From Panicum virgatum (taxonomy: Eukaryota > Streptophyta > Magnoliopsida > Poales > Poaceae): 64,000 nucleotides of DNA. Shown here piece by piece: positions 48,211 through 60,370 of this stretch (its first letter is position 1; every line of letters begins with the position of its first letter). The notes under the pieces were generated by a model. It was not told the origin of the DNA, made no database searches, and worked only from the letters and a program-made list of their open reading frames with translations. The position numbers and the translations under genes were made by a program. The stretch spans positions 6,812,711-6,876,710 of the forward strand of contig NC_053141.1 in assembly GCF_016808335.1 (NCBI RefSeq), read 5' to 3'.

Positions 48211-50907
48211 TGTCACACCCGGTTTTAAAAACAAAACCGAATGCATAACTATATGTATGCCAGGATCAATTTTCATACATATAGAGACATTATAAGTGAA
48301 TAATCAGTAACAGTATCACGAAAAAGAGAAACTAAAACAATTAAAACACTATCAGAGTTATACAACTTATCCTGAAAACGAAGGCTTCAAACTTCACAGG
48401 CAATCGACTGGGGGCTGCGTACGCCTAGAACTCAGCAACATCTTCAATAGACTCCACCATAACTTTCTCCTTCTGAGCAGCAGTAAGGAAGGGTGAGTAC
48501 ACTTATGGTTGGTACTCAGCAAGGCCACAAGAAATAACCAGAATATGATTTATATCCATCTTTAAGTTTATTAATCATGTGAGGGTCCAAGCCGCTCTTG
48601 ACCTTGAGCACGGCTAACTGGTTAGTTTTAACTCTGCAGAGGTTGTACACTTTCACCACAATTCGCATAAAAGTTTCGAAGAACTTTGAACCCAACCACG
48701 AAATGTGCTAGCTAGGCACAATATCACACTTCTGAGATGTGATTGCATAAGGACGCTACGAGGCCTTTACAAAGATTCCCTAACCTACGACAATCCGCTA
48801 AGGTTTCAAGTCAAAGCGGTCATAACACTGTCCTAATGAGGTGGTTCCTTGCCAAAGGACCATTAAACAATACCAATTGCCCCAAGAGGACCGAGCTATA
48901 CCCCGTTAATGCATCCCCTCTTGCCCTTTCGGTAAGATTATCACAAGCTAGAGTCTCTAATTAATCAGCCAAGACCAGAGCCATATAATATTGTGGTTGT
49001 ACTGTTTTCTTGGGTGGTTCTCCATGTTCCAATTAAATCATCATATTCCTGTATATAAGCATAGATAGAAAGACGGTTAGGGTCACTTGACTTTCTCCAA
49101 CGAAAAGCTACTCTTACGGCTCTTCCGCTCTGGCTCACTTGGAAATCTTGATTCTTCAATCTTCGAACAGCGATCCTTCTACTCGAAGCAATCATCGAGC
49201 AAACATACAAAGCAAACAAAAAGATACAACTAAGAACATTACACCATAACAAAAGAAATGCTTTAAAAGAATGTACTAGAGGATAGGGCTCGTTGCTATG
49301 GTTACAAGAGCTCAAGAAGCGCGGAAAACGGAACTAAAACGGTGATTCTATAGACTAAACGGTGCTTCAGGGATCTAGTCGCGATTAACTATAGAGTTGA
49401 AGACTAGCGGAAAAGATTTGCAAGACACAAAAAACTGTGCTCACAGAGGATAACAAGGTCATAAAGCTATCGCACACGTTGCAAGGATCACGTGAGTGCG
49501 AGAATCGATGAAAATGGAGTTAAAACGTGAAAGATATGGCTAAAACAAGGTTCTAAGGACTTATTTGCGATAGATCTAAACTTCCAGGGGCTAGCTCTAA
49601 AGAAACCAGGGACTAAAACGAAATTAAACCTAAACTACAGGGGCTAGCAAGCTAAACTACAACACAGGGATGACAGGTTCTATTTTACAAAAGAACAGGG
49701 GCTAAAACAAAAGAAACTGGGCTGGTTTCTAAATTCTTTTGAACTGGCATGGACCGCGGCTTGATTTCTAGAAAAGCGAGGGGCTCTTTTGCAAATCCGC
49801 CATGGTTGCCCGGTACCCTGGGGTTTGACTTTGGTTTAGATCCAATCTGGGCCACCCGATCTAGATCGGACGGCTGGGATGGATCGGACGGCTGGCGGCG
49901 GCGCAGAGCTGTCGGCGGCGAGCTAGGCGGCGGCACATCGCCAGCGTGTCGTGTCTACACGATTCTGGCCCCGATTCAACTCGAGTCTTGCTCTGGGAGC
50001 ACGCGCGCGGCACGGCGAACGCGTCTAGGGCAGCGGCTCGAACTAAAGCGGGCGGGGCAGCGCTTGCAGCGGCGCATGGCGGAAGGGCAGCGACGGCGAG
50101 CTATCTCGCACGAAGGAGAGGGTAAGGGAGAGGGGAAAAGAGCCGGAGGGAATCCTCTCCACACGGTGAAGCTTCTGCTGCGGGTGGACTCGATGGGGAA
50201 GTGGCGGAGCGGTGAGACGCATGCGACCCGAGCTTCCGAGCTCCAATGGCGCCGGCACGGCGGCTAGAGCTATGGTTTGCGAGCGAAGGCGGCGCTGCGG
50301 CTTCAGTGCGATACCGGGGAGCTAGGGTGCCTTATATAGGGTGGGGCTCGGGGTTCCTTGGCGTGCGCGCCACGCCGGAGCGGCGCGTGCTCCACCCGGA
50401 CTCGGGGGCGAGTCCCGGCTCGGCACGGCGGGGAAGATGGGTCCGACCGGCGGGACCCACCCATCGGTGGAAGGGAGAGGCGTGAGGGAGCGCTGGACTG
50501 GGCCGGGAAAAGCTGGGCCGGGAAGGTGCTTCGGGCTGGCGCGGGTTGGGCTGCAGGGGAAAGAAAAGAGAGGGAGATATAGGCTTGTTGGGCTGAAAAC
50601 TCAAGTTGAGGAAAAGAAAAGGTTTTGCATTTTTGAAACTGATTCAAACAAATTCAATTCAATCTAAATTTAAATTCAGAGAATTCAAATTCAAATTGAA
50701 CAAACAAATAAAATAATGCATTGCAACATGAATGCAACACAAACAAAATTACCTTATTTAATTAAAAAACAACCAATCTATTTTCTTTTACACTAAATTA
50801 TCTGTAAAGAAAATAAATGTTGGGAGAATTTTAAAATTATGAGAAAATTGTTGTTTTATTTTTAATTTCAATCACATCCTGAAATTCAAAAATTTCAGGG
50901 TGTGACA
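48211..50907 (-). repeat. 3' LTR of the non-autonomous gypsy element (2,697 bp)
   Basis: It is highly similar to 53084-55741. A GC-rich indel of about 32 bp near 49,905-49,940 accounts for most of the length difference. A minus-strand TATA motif lies at 50,332-50,339. Confidence 0.93.
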
Positions 50908-50935
50908 GAACTACCCCCCTTAAAAGGAATCTCGT
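50908..50935 (-). promoter_or_regulatory. Polypurine tract of the gypsy element
   Basis: Reading on the minus strand, CCTTTTAAGGGGGGTAGTTC precedes the 3' LTR start. It primes plus-strand DNA in this class. Confidence 0.7.
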
Positions 50936-52212
50936 CCCGAGATTCTCAAGGCTAGCAAGAGACAAAGTTTTTAGGTGGATAGCATCCGACACATGTTAAC
51001 TTTGTTCTCAGTTATTCCTTCTTACCATGTATACTTTTAATTCCTGGTAACTCACACATAACACTTCACAGATACTCAGCCTTAACTCCATTTTTAACGA
51101 TCCATTCTTTCCTCGGCTTCGTCAGTCCATCTATCGAAGAAGTTCCTTTGTACTTTGGTAAAGTGAATTGAATAGAGAGCTACACTGATTCCCTGATCGC
51201 TTTTCCTTTAGCCTAACTGTCTTCTTTTAAGATATCCTGACTTCTTTTCAGCACAATCCTGGCTTGCTTGTCTAGATGTCGAAGTCTTTTATTTATCAAA
51301 CTTGCCATAAATATCGCCACCAAATTTCTCCTTTTTTTTTACTGATACGGATAGTGTGTTCCTCTTACGTTTTCCATTGTTCCATGCTTCAGCAACTTGC
51401 CTTTTCGCTGGTCCGGTGGGGACTTCTGCCCTGGTCACCTCCATGTCATGGGGTGATACTATATTAGGCTGCAACCTTCCTTGTAAGATTTGAGCTTGCA
51501 TAGCTAACAGCCTCTATTTATCAAACAGTGGCAGATCGGTAGGAATTGAATGGTTATCACTGCTAACGGAGTTGTCGTTCCTAGGGAATGAGGCTTGCTC
51601 TGCGACATGCTGTTGGATGTTGACCCTGATTGGAACCATTGCTTGTACTCCCGGAGTTTGTGCTGGAATGTTGAGGTCTTCTCTATTGTCTCTATCTTAT
51701 CGATTTCTGTTGAGACTCGCCATCTAGTTGGGTGGTAGGAATAAGGTTAGCAAAGAGAAGAAAGACAAGGTAACGTCCATAATATCATCTTCACCCCATC
51801 TCTTGGTAGTTGCGATTATTAAATAGATCAAGGTGAAGGGAAGAAAGACATGGGGGTAACAGAAAGGAAAATAGAGTATTCTTGTCTTCAGTTTCTCTCA
51901 TCTGTCGACCACTGCGGATGCTTAGCTTTCTACTACTGGTACGGTGTTGCCATGAACTTCTTTCTTGGTGTCCTCCACAGTATTAGGTAGATAGACGTAG
52001 GATAACAAGGAGGGGAAAAGTTTAAAAGAAAAAAAACATCTAGACAACTGATGTCATTGTAGGTAGAAGACCCACAATACACCAATAGTCATTACAAAGA
52101 AACGAATCAGACAAGGTCATAAAGCCAAACATCATCATGCAAACACCGAATTCCACCAGTCAACATAGTCAAAGACGATACTAAACGTTGTTTAGAGTTA
52201 GAAGGGGTTCTC

Positions 52213-52446
52213 CTAATCATGGTCATATCTTCCAACTTCGTTGTTGATGACACATGCCTCCTTCAACTTGTCTAGCATTGACTCCACCATCGTGATTGCA
52301 GTAGTAGTGAGAGTGTCATCATGTGGCTCAGGCTTGAATCTTTGGTAGTGCTTTGAATTCTCCATCCAACATGAGCAGGATTGTGAGCAGGTGGTATAGT
52401 TTCCAATTGCTTCGACTTGACTCTCATGATGAACTAGTAGCTCCAT
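52213..52446 (-). CDS. Small retroelement ORF of unknown role
   Basis: This 77-residue frame contains DYTTC-like NYTTCSQSCSC, then PHDDTLTTTAITMVESMLDKLKEAC. Similar short conserved stretches occur in grass non-autonomous gypsy elements, but I know no function. There is no recognised enzyme domain, and expression is unproven. Confidence 0.35.
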   Translation of the reverse strand: MELLVHHESQVEAIGNYTTCSQSCSCWMENSKHYQRFKPEPHDDTLTTTAITMVESMLDKLKEACVINNEVGRYDHD

Positions 52447-52783
52447 TCTTCAGATAACTTGGACAGGCATTAGGATACGTGGCACGGATCATCTAAGTAT
52501 TTTTGAATCAGAAGAGATACTTTGGAATCAAAAGTCAAGGGATGAATCAAAATGATATTTATTTGAAAAGAAGAGGAGAGGCTCAGCGGAGAAAGCTCGA
52601 TAAAATAAAGAAAAGAAAGACATATCAACAAGATAAATTTTTAAGAAAGTCAAGGAGTGTCTAGGAGAGAGAAGAATAAACGGAAGGATTGAGGGTGTTG
52701 AGAAACAACAAAGGGTAATTGACCAAGAATTGATTATCAAAAAGAAAATTTATGAAGAGGACAATAGGTCAATAGAAAGTTTA

Positions 52784-52785
<2 letters not shown>

Positions 52786-52853
<68 letters not shown>

Positions 52854-52860
52854 TTATTTA
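52786..52860. repeat. (TA)n microsatellite followed by TTTA repeats
   Basis: An uninterrupted TA run of about 60 bp is followed by tttatttatttattta. It lies in the internal region of the gypsy element. Confidence 0.9.
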
Positions 52861-53067
52861 TTTATTTACATTTGCAAATGAGAAAGTGCAAATGATAAGA
52901 TAGATAGGTGACAAAAGATTGTCAAGGTTGATTCAGAAAAGAAAATAGTTAAGGAGAGAATATTCAATGGAGGGGGTCAAAGAGCAAGCAGGAATAGATT
53001 TTATATCAGAGGAAATCTTAAGAAAAATGACCATTGCTACCTAGGCTTACGTCCTACAGTCGATACA

Positions 53068-53079
53068 GCTCTGATACCA
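53068..53079 (-). promoter_or_regulatory. Primer-binding site of the gypsy element
   Basis: gctctgatacca on the plus strand is TGGTATCAGAGC on the minus strand, complementary to initiator tRNA-Met. It lies four bases from the right LTR and sets the orientation. Confidence 0.95.
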
Positions 53080-53083
53080 CTTC

Positions 53084-55741
53084 TGTCACACCCGGTTTTA
53101 AGAACAAAACCGAATGGATAACTATATGTATGATAGGATCAAGTTTCATACATATAGAGACATTATAAGTGAATAATCAGTAACAATATCACGAAAAAGA
53201 GAAACTAAAATAATTAAAACACTATCAGAGTTATACAGCTTATCCTGGAAATGAAGGTTTCAAACTTCACAGGCAATCGACTGGGGGCTGCGTACGCCTA
53301 GAACTCAGCAACATCTTCAATAGACTCCACCATAACTTTCTCCTTCTGAGCAGCAGTAAGTAAGGGTGAGTACACTTATGGTTGGTACTCAGCAAGGCCA
53401 CAAGAAATAACCAGAATATAATTTATATCCATCTTTAAGTTTATTATTCATGTGAGGGTCCAAGCCGCTCTTGACCTTGAGCACGGCTAACCGGTTAGTT
53501 TTAACTCTGTAGAGGTTGTACACTTTCACCACAATTCGCGTAAAAGTTCCGAAAAACTTTGAACCCAACCACGAAATGTGCTAGCTAGGCACAATATCAC
53601 ACTTCCGAGATATGATTGCATAGGGACGCTACGAGGCCTTTACAAAGATTCCCTAACCTACGACAATCCGCTAAGGTCTCAAGTCAAAGCGGTCATAACA
53701 CTGTCCTAATGAGGTGATTCCTTGCCAAAGGACCATTAAACAATACCAATTGCCCTAAGAGGACCGAGCTATACCCCGTCGATGCATCCCCTCTTGCCCT
53801 TTCGGTAAGATTGTCACAAGCTAGAGTCTCTAATTAATCAGCCAAGACCAGAGCCATATAGTATTGTGGTTGTACTGTTTTCTTGGGTGGTTCTCCATGT
53901 TCAAATTAAATCATCATATTCTTGTATATAAGCATAGATAGAAAGATGGTTAGGGTCACTTGCCTTTCTTCAACGAAAAGCTACTCTTACTGCTCTTCCA
54001 CTCTGGCTCACTTGGAAATCTTGATTCTTCAATCTTCGAACAGCGATCCTTCTACTCGAAGCAATCATCGAGCAGACATACAAAGCAAACAAAAAGATAC
54101 AACTAAGAACATTACACCATAACAAAAGAAAAGCTTTAAAAGAACGTACTAGAGGATAGGGCTCGTTGCTCTGGTTACAAGAGCTCAAGAAACGCGGAAA
54201 ACGGAACTAAAACGGTGATTCTATAGACTAAACGGTGCTTTAGGGATCTAGTTGCGATTAACTATAGAGTTGAAGACTGGCGGAAAAGATTTGCAAGACA
54301 CAGAAAACTGTGCTCACAGAGGATAACAGGGTCATAAAGCTATCGCACACGTTGCAAGGATCACGTGAGCACGAGAATCGATGAAAACGGAGTTAAAACG
54401 TGAAAGATATGGCTAAAACAAGGTTCTAAGGACTTATATGCGATAGATCTAAACTTCCATGGGCTAGCTCTAAAGAAACCAGGGACTAAAATGAAATTAA
54501 ACCTAAACTACAGGGGCTAGCAAGCTAAACTACAACACAGGGACGACAGGTTCTATTTTACAAAAGAACAGGGGCTAAAACAAAAGAAATTGGGCTGGTT
54601 TATAAATTCTTTTGAACTGGCATGGACCGCGGCTTAATTTCTAGAAAAGCGAGGGGCTCTTTTGCAAATCCACCATGGTTGACCGGTACCCTGGGGTTTG
54701 ACTTTGGTTTAGATCCAATCTGGGCCACCCGATCTAGATCGGACGGCTGGGAAGGATCGGACGGCTGGCGGCGGCGCATCGCCGGCGTGTCGCGTCTACA
54801 CGATTCCGGCCCCGATTCAACTCGAGTCTTGCTCTGGGAGCACGCGCGCGGCACGGCGAACGCGTCTAGGGCAGCGGCTCGAGCTAAAGCGGGCGGGGCC
54901 GCGCTTGTGGCGACGCATGGCGGAAGGGCGGCGACGGTGAGCTATCTCACGCGAAGGAGAGGGGAAAAGAGCCGGAGGGAATCCTCTCCACACGGCGAAG
55001 CTTCTGCTGCGGGTGGACTCGACGGGGAAGCGTCGGAGCGGCGAGACGCGTGCGACCCGAGCTTCCGAGCTCCAATGGCGGCGGCGCGGCAGCTAGAGCT
55101 AGGGTTTGCGAGCGAAGGCGGTGCTGCGGCTTCGGTGCAATACCAGGGAGCTAGGGCGCCTTATATAGGGCGGGGCTCAGGGTTCCTTGGCGTGCGCGCC
55201 ACGCCGGAGCGGTGCGTGCTCCACTCGGACTCGGGGGCGAGTCCCGGCTCGGCACGGCGAGGAAGATGGGTCCGATCGGTGGGACCCACCCGTCGGTGGA
55301 AGGGAGAGGCGTGAGGGAGCGCTGGACTGGGCCGGGAAAAGCTGGGCCGGGGAGGTGCTTCGGGCCAGCGCGGGTTGGGCTGCAGGGGAAAGAAAAGAGA
55401 GGGAGATATAGGCTTGTTAGGCTGAAAACAAGTCGAGGAAAAGAAAAGGTTTTGCATTTTTGAAACTGATTCAAACAAATTCAATTCAATCTAAATTTAA
55501 ATTTAGAGAATTCAAATTCAAATTCAAATTGAACAAACAAATAAAATAATGCATTGTAGTATGAATGCAACACGAACAAAATGAACTTATTTAATTAAAA
55601 AAACAACCAATCTATTTTCTTTTACACTAAATTCTCTGTAAAGAAAATAAATGTTGGGAGAATTTTAAAATTATGAGAAAATTGTTGTTTTATTTTTAAT
55701 TTCAATCACATCCTGAAATTCAAAAATTTCAGGGTGTGACA
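53084..55741 (-). repeat. 5' LTR of the non-autonomous gypsy element (2,658 bp)
   Basis: This is the promoter-bearing LTR. A minus-strand CTATATAA motif lies at 55,161-55,168 and probably positions transcription toward the primer-binding site. The LTR is nearly identical to 48211-50907, so the insertion looks fairly recent. Confidence 0.93.
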
Positions 55742-56497
55742 GCGGCGTGCGCGGCGGGCGCGACAGCCTGCGCAGCGGCGAGAGAGGCAGCGGCCCGCGC
55801 GGGTCCCTGGGCGCCATGGCCTGGGCGGCGGGCGCGACGGCCTGCACGGCGTGCGGGGCGGCAAGGGCGGTGGCGGCCAGGTCTGCGGGCGCGACGGCCT
55901 GAGCCTTCGTGGCGGGCGCAATGGCGGCATGCGCGGCGGGTGCCCGCGCAGCAGCAGGGGCGGCGCGCATGAGGGTGGGCGCGACGGCCTGCGCGGCGGC
56001 CACAAAGACGGCGGCGGCGGCCAGGTCTGCGGGCGCGACGGCCTGAGCCTGTGCGGCGGGCGCGATGGCGGCCTGCGCGGCGGCGCGGCCCGCGCCCTGG
56101 AGCGGAGGAGGCGCCTGGGTGGCGGCCTGGAACAGAATCGCGCCCTGGAGGTGGCAGTGCGCATCGAAGAGCCGCACGGCGGAGGAGGCGCGCGCCGGAG
56201 CCTGGGCGGCCATGGTAGGGGCGGGGTCGGGGGCCGAGCCCGCACGCTCGCCCCCTGCGCCAATCGCCGCCTCCCCTGCTCCAATCGCGGTCGGGGCCAG
56301 CGCGTCCCCTGCTGTAGTCGCGCCGAGGGTGGGAGGAGGCGCGAGCAGGGGTCGGGACGCAGCCCTCGCGGACGCGACGGCGGCAGTTCCGGCCGCCCCA
56401 GCGCCCGCACCCTCCCCGGCGTCCGCCCTGGCGCCTGCGGCCGCGCCCTGGGCGGCGGCCAGCACGACGGCGGCGTAGGGCGGCCTAGCTGCGCCGC
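55742..56497 (-). other. GC-rich repeat block, probably copia gag linker
   Basis: Very GC-rich sequence with open frames on both strands, so open frames mean little. A unit starting ggcggccaggtctgcgggcg is repeated with a period of about 142 bp (about 55,872 and 56,015). It continues the copia element across the gypsy insertion, since the two sides join at the gcggc duplication. Translation gives Ala/Pro-rich low-complexity peptides with no known domain. Confidence 0.5.
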
Positions 56498-59265
56498 TGT
56501 AGGGTCGAGATGGCGGACTAGAGGGGGGGTGAATAGTCCTTTCTAAAACTAATTGCGCCGGCTAACCGAAACTTATGCGGAATTGAAACTATTCGCTTAG
56601 CCAAGACTACACCCCTCTAACTATAACTCTAAGGCACCTCCAAAAAGATCCTACACAAAGCAAATGGAGTGCCAAGCTAGTAAGAGCTCTCTTAATAATT
56701 CTAATGCCAAGTCACATAAGCCTAAGCACTAGTACTTCACAAACCGGGGGAGCTCCTACACAATTCTAATGAGCAAAAGCACAAAGCCAACCTAAGCTCA
56801 CTAGATGCTCAAGGACAAGGATACACAATCCAAATGCAAGAGCTCAACTTGCTTAGTTACACAATCTAAGTAAGAGCAACTAATTAAGTTACACAAGCTA
56901 ACTAGATACACTAGGATCTCTACTTCTAGCTACACAAGCAAGAAGATGATTAGCAAGCTACACAAGCTAACTAATCACTAGAGAGCAACTACACAAGCAC
57001 AAGATATAGAAGAATGTAAATACAATGCTTGTGATTTGGAGAATGCAAACCACCGAGAAGAGTAGACAAAGTTGACACGGTGATTTTTATCCCGAGGTTC
57101 ACTTGGTTGCCACCAAGCTAATCCCCGTTGAGACAAGCTCCAAGGTTGCCGCCGATCCTCTTGCTAGTGGTGACTCTCAAGTCACACTCTCCCACGTGGA
57201 GTGCTCACACCGAGCTCTAGCACATGATCCGGCCGGACCACTTGTTGCTCTTCACGTCTCGCTCAACTAGAGTTGCTCTTCGCGGCTCCCGCGGGGTGAG
57301 CACAATACCCCTCACAAACTCTTCTCCGGAGCACCGCACAAACTTCTTGCGGGCTTCAACGGAGTCTCTTGCCACCAAGCCGTTTAGGAGGTGGCAACCT
57401 CCAAGAGTAACAAGCACACCGGCTTGCAACACGATCACCTAGTGCCACTCGATGCAATCTCTCAAAGCAATCGCACTAGAATCGCTCTCTCACTCGATCG
57501 GATGATTACTATCAAGTTAGAGTGAGTAGAGGGCTCTCAAGCACTCTCACACATGGACACCAAGTCCCCAAGGTGCTCTCACCACTCAAATGGCCGGCCA
57601 CACCCTCTATTTATAGAGGGAGGCCCCAAACTAGCCGTTACACTCAAATCCCGTGAAAACTGAGTTTTTGCGGACTGTCCGCCTCGCAACAACCGGACCG
57701 TCCGCCATTTAAAACCAACGGCTAGAACTGCAATGATTATGTGTCAGAGTCGACCGTTAGAGCCCCGGGCGGACTGTCCGCGCCCCTGGGGCGGACTGTC
57801 CGCGGTTCAAAACTTCGAACCAACCGATTTGCAAACGTCTCTGACTAAATCTGGAAGTTACCGGCAGATTGTCCGCTCCCCAGGGGCGGACTGTCCGCAG
57901 TTCAAAACGTGAGCACACACAGAAACCGCAGTGTTTCTGTCCCAGAAATTTCAGTAGGAGGCGGACCGTCCGCCCCCAAGGACCGGACGGTCCGCAGTTC
58001 ATTTTGGACACCCAAGACAGAACTACCAAGTTTCTGCGCCCGTTTCAGCTTTTAAAGGCGGACCGTCCGCCCCCATGGACCGGACGGTCCGCAGGTCATT
58101 TTGGACCGCCCACAGAGCCAAAAACGGTTCTGTTTGAGCTCAACCGAGATAACGGCGGACCGTCCGCCCCTCAAGGGCGGACCGTCCGCAGGTCTAGGGC
58201 GGACCGTCCGCTGGTCTATTTCCAGCAGAAATGTACCTCGGTAAAACGACCATAACTCTTAGCTCCGATGTCCAAATTAGGTGATCTTGAACTCTATGGA
58301 AAGCTAATTCAGAGGGCTACACAACCCAACTGAATTCTTGATCCAAAACACAATGGATCAAAGCAGTATTCCACTCCAAGAGACAACCTAATTTTCCGGA
58401 GAAAACCAAAAGACCTTTCTTGCTTCCCAAAGTTGATCAACATCAACTCCAACTCTTTCTCCTTTGCAAATGTGCCAACACCACCACGTGAACAACACCA
58501 TGTGCATGTGTGTTAGCATTTCACAATCATTTTTAAAGGATTTTCACTTGATCTCACCACGCCACTCGATCCTAGCAACATCGCAATGTTAGATCGCTCA
58601 AGTGGCACTAGATGACCGATATGCAAACAAGTTTGCCCCTCTTGATAGTACGGCCATCTATCCTAAATCCGGTCATGCACTTCTCTACACAACCTTTGAC
58701 CGGTGAAATGAAATGCCCTACAAGTCATACCTTTGCCTTGCGCATTCCATTTCATCTTCCCAAATATTGATGCCACACAAGCACCAAACTCCATCAAGCC
58801 TTTTGATCATCATTATGAGTCAACACTTGGCTTGATCTTTCTTAAATGATATGATCCACTCCATATCATCACATGACCTCTTTGGTCCATCGATCTTGAC
58901 CTTGCTCGCTCTTCACCGTTGCCTCGGTCCATCGGCGCCAAATCTTGCCCAAGCTTCACCGCCTCGCGGTCCCTCGCTTCAAAGCCTTGACTTGCCCTTC
59001 TCCATTGCAACCGGTCCATCAAGCCAAGCCTTGTCTTGATCTTCTCCACTTTGGTCACATAACTCCATGTCATGTCTCATATGCAATGAGCTCCTCGATC
59101 ACACTATATGAGCATAGCATCAACACTTAGTCATTTCTCCTCCATGGCACATGTTGCTCATACTAATGTCTTTGTGTGGACTAATCTCCTGTGTATCTCA
59201 ACATAAACACTTATTAGTCCACATAAGTTGTCACTCAATTACCAAAACCAAACAAGGGCCTTTCA
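56498..59265 (-). repeat. 3' LTR of the Sirevirus-like element
   Basis: On the minus strand it starts TGAAAGGCCCTTGTTTGG and ends ATCTCGACCCTACA. A TATA-like ctatttatagaggg occurs at about 57,607-57,620. Between 57,671 and 58,210 there are about twelve exact CGGACNGTCCG 11-mers, often in spaced pairs. Confidence 0.75.
57671..58210. promoter_or_regulatory. Array of CGGACNGTCCG palindromes in the LTR
   Basis: Copies start near 57671, 57694, 57770, 57792, 57887, 57962, 57984, 58058, 58081, 58155, 58178 and 58200, plus a degenerate one near 57862. Similar palindromes are known in maize Sirevirus LTRs and are thought to be cis-regulatory. Binding partners are not known from the sequence. Confidence 0.75.
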
Positions 59266-60370
59266 ATCTCCCCCTTTTTGGTAATTGATGACAACTCTAC
59301 AAAGATATGGAAATTAAGGATATTCCAAGCTAGCACTTCACATACGTGTAAATAGCTAACTTGGTTTGGATTTTATGTTTCTTATCCACCATTAAGACCA
59401 CTTGTAAAAGATTGGATAAGCACCATAAAAATCCAACTTGGTAGTGATAACTCCCCCTACATGTGTGCTCAAGAGATTTGGTTTTAAACTCCCACACATG
59501 CATAAATATGAAATTTGTGGAATTGTTATCACTACTAAGTGATGCTAAGGTATATAGGATAAACCTTCGAAGCGTGATACTAATTTAAGTTGCATCCTTG
59601 AAGTTCATTCCTTAGCATCAATGAGTAACTAGACATTTATAAAAAACTCAAGATACCTCATGAGATCAACAATATTAGCATGGCTCTTGATTCACTTGTA
59701 AAAAAAATGTCTAGCTACAATCTATGCATGCTAGTTATCAAATCATCAATCAAGTTCTATGAGTAGCATACATCACACACAAGCAATGCATATATAAATT
59801 TTAAAACTTATGCAAATGCAAACAAGCACATGAATATGCATATATCAAATGCAAACAACTAAGTTCATGAGCTTGCTCCCCCTACTTGTGTGCTCCTCTT
59901 GTCCAAGAATATTGATCCTCCTCAATATTGCTCCTCTTGATCCATGTCCATGATCGCACTCTCATCTCATCTCTCCCTTTGTCATCCAAGGATAATTCAT
60001 ATCTTTGTTCATTTCTCTCCCCCTTTATCATCAATGACCATAAAAAGGCCGAAACCACATGAAATTGGCCATGTGAAGATCAATGACTACCACTTGAGGT
60101 TGTACCTCTTGTACTTATAGGGTTACCACTTGAACACCCCTTGTAGGCAATCATATGAAGCATTTGTGGTTTGATACAAAGAGTTGGACTTGGGTAGATG
60201 GTTGAGTCTTGAATCTTCATTTTTGATGGACACTTTCAATTTGATTGAAATTGACACCACTTGTAACAACAACATGTGGAAGCATGAAGATCACCTTGAA
60301 ATGCCACATGTAGGATACTAGTAGGATCCTTGACCTTGATACTTTGTAGTGGGGCTCCTCCCCCTATGTC
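59266..60370 (-). promoter_or_regulatory. Multiple polypurine-tract-like motifs
   Basis: On the minus strand AGGGGGAG-type motifs occur at about 59,268-59,279 (next to the LTR), 59,450, 59,877, 60,025 and 60,356. Repeated polypurine tracts ahead of the 3' LTR are reported for Sireviruses. The first is the likely plus-strand primer. Confidence 0.65.

Larger units (their letters stand above)
48211..55741 (-). mobile_element. Non-autonomous gypsy element (LARD-like), complete
   Basis: Left LTR 48211-50907 and right LTR 53084-55741 both begin TGTCACACCC and end GGGTGTGACA. An exact 5-bp duplication gcggc flanks the element (48206-48210 and 55742-55746). The internal region is only 2.2 kb. The primer-binding site sits beside the right LTR and a polypurine tract beside the left LTR, so the element runs on the minus strand. 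No gag, protease, RT or integrase is visible, so it must borrow proteins from another element. Confidence 0.95.
44401..56497 (-). mobile_element. Degraded Ty1/copia element split by a gypsy insertion
   Basis: The minus-strand order is gag or linker region (56497-55742, then 48210 on), protease, integrase, proline-rich linker, reverse transcriptase, RNase H, polypurine tract and a 116-bp 3' LTR ending at 44401. The gypsy element 48211-55741 interrupts it, with gcggc duplicated. The 5' LTR and gag start are not in the window; a Sirevirus-like LTR abuts at 56498. The insertion broke NLR copy B. Confidence 0.85.

Noticed and set aside
55706..56546. Long Ala/Arg/Pro-rich proteins on both strands
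   Set aside because: Extreme GC content keeps all frames open; the block is repetitive and lies within the copia element.
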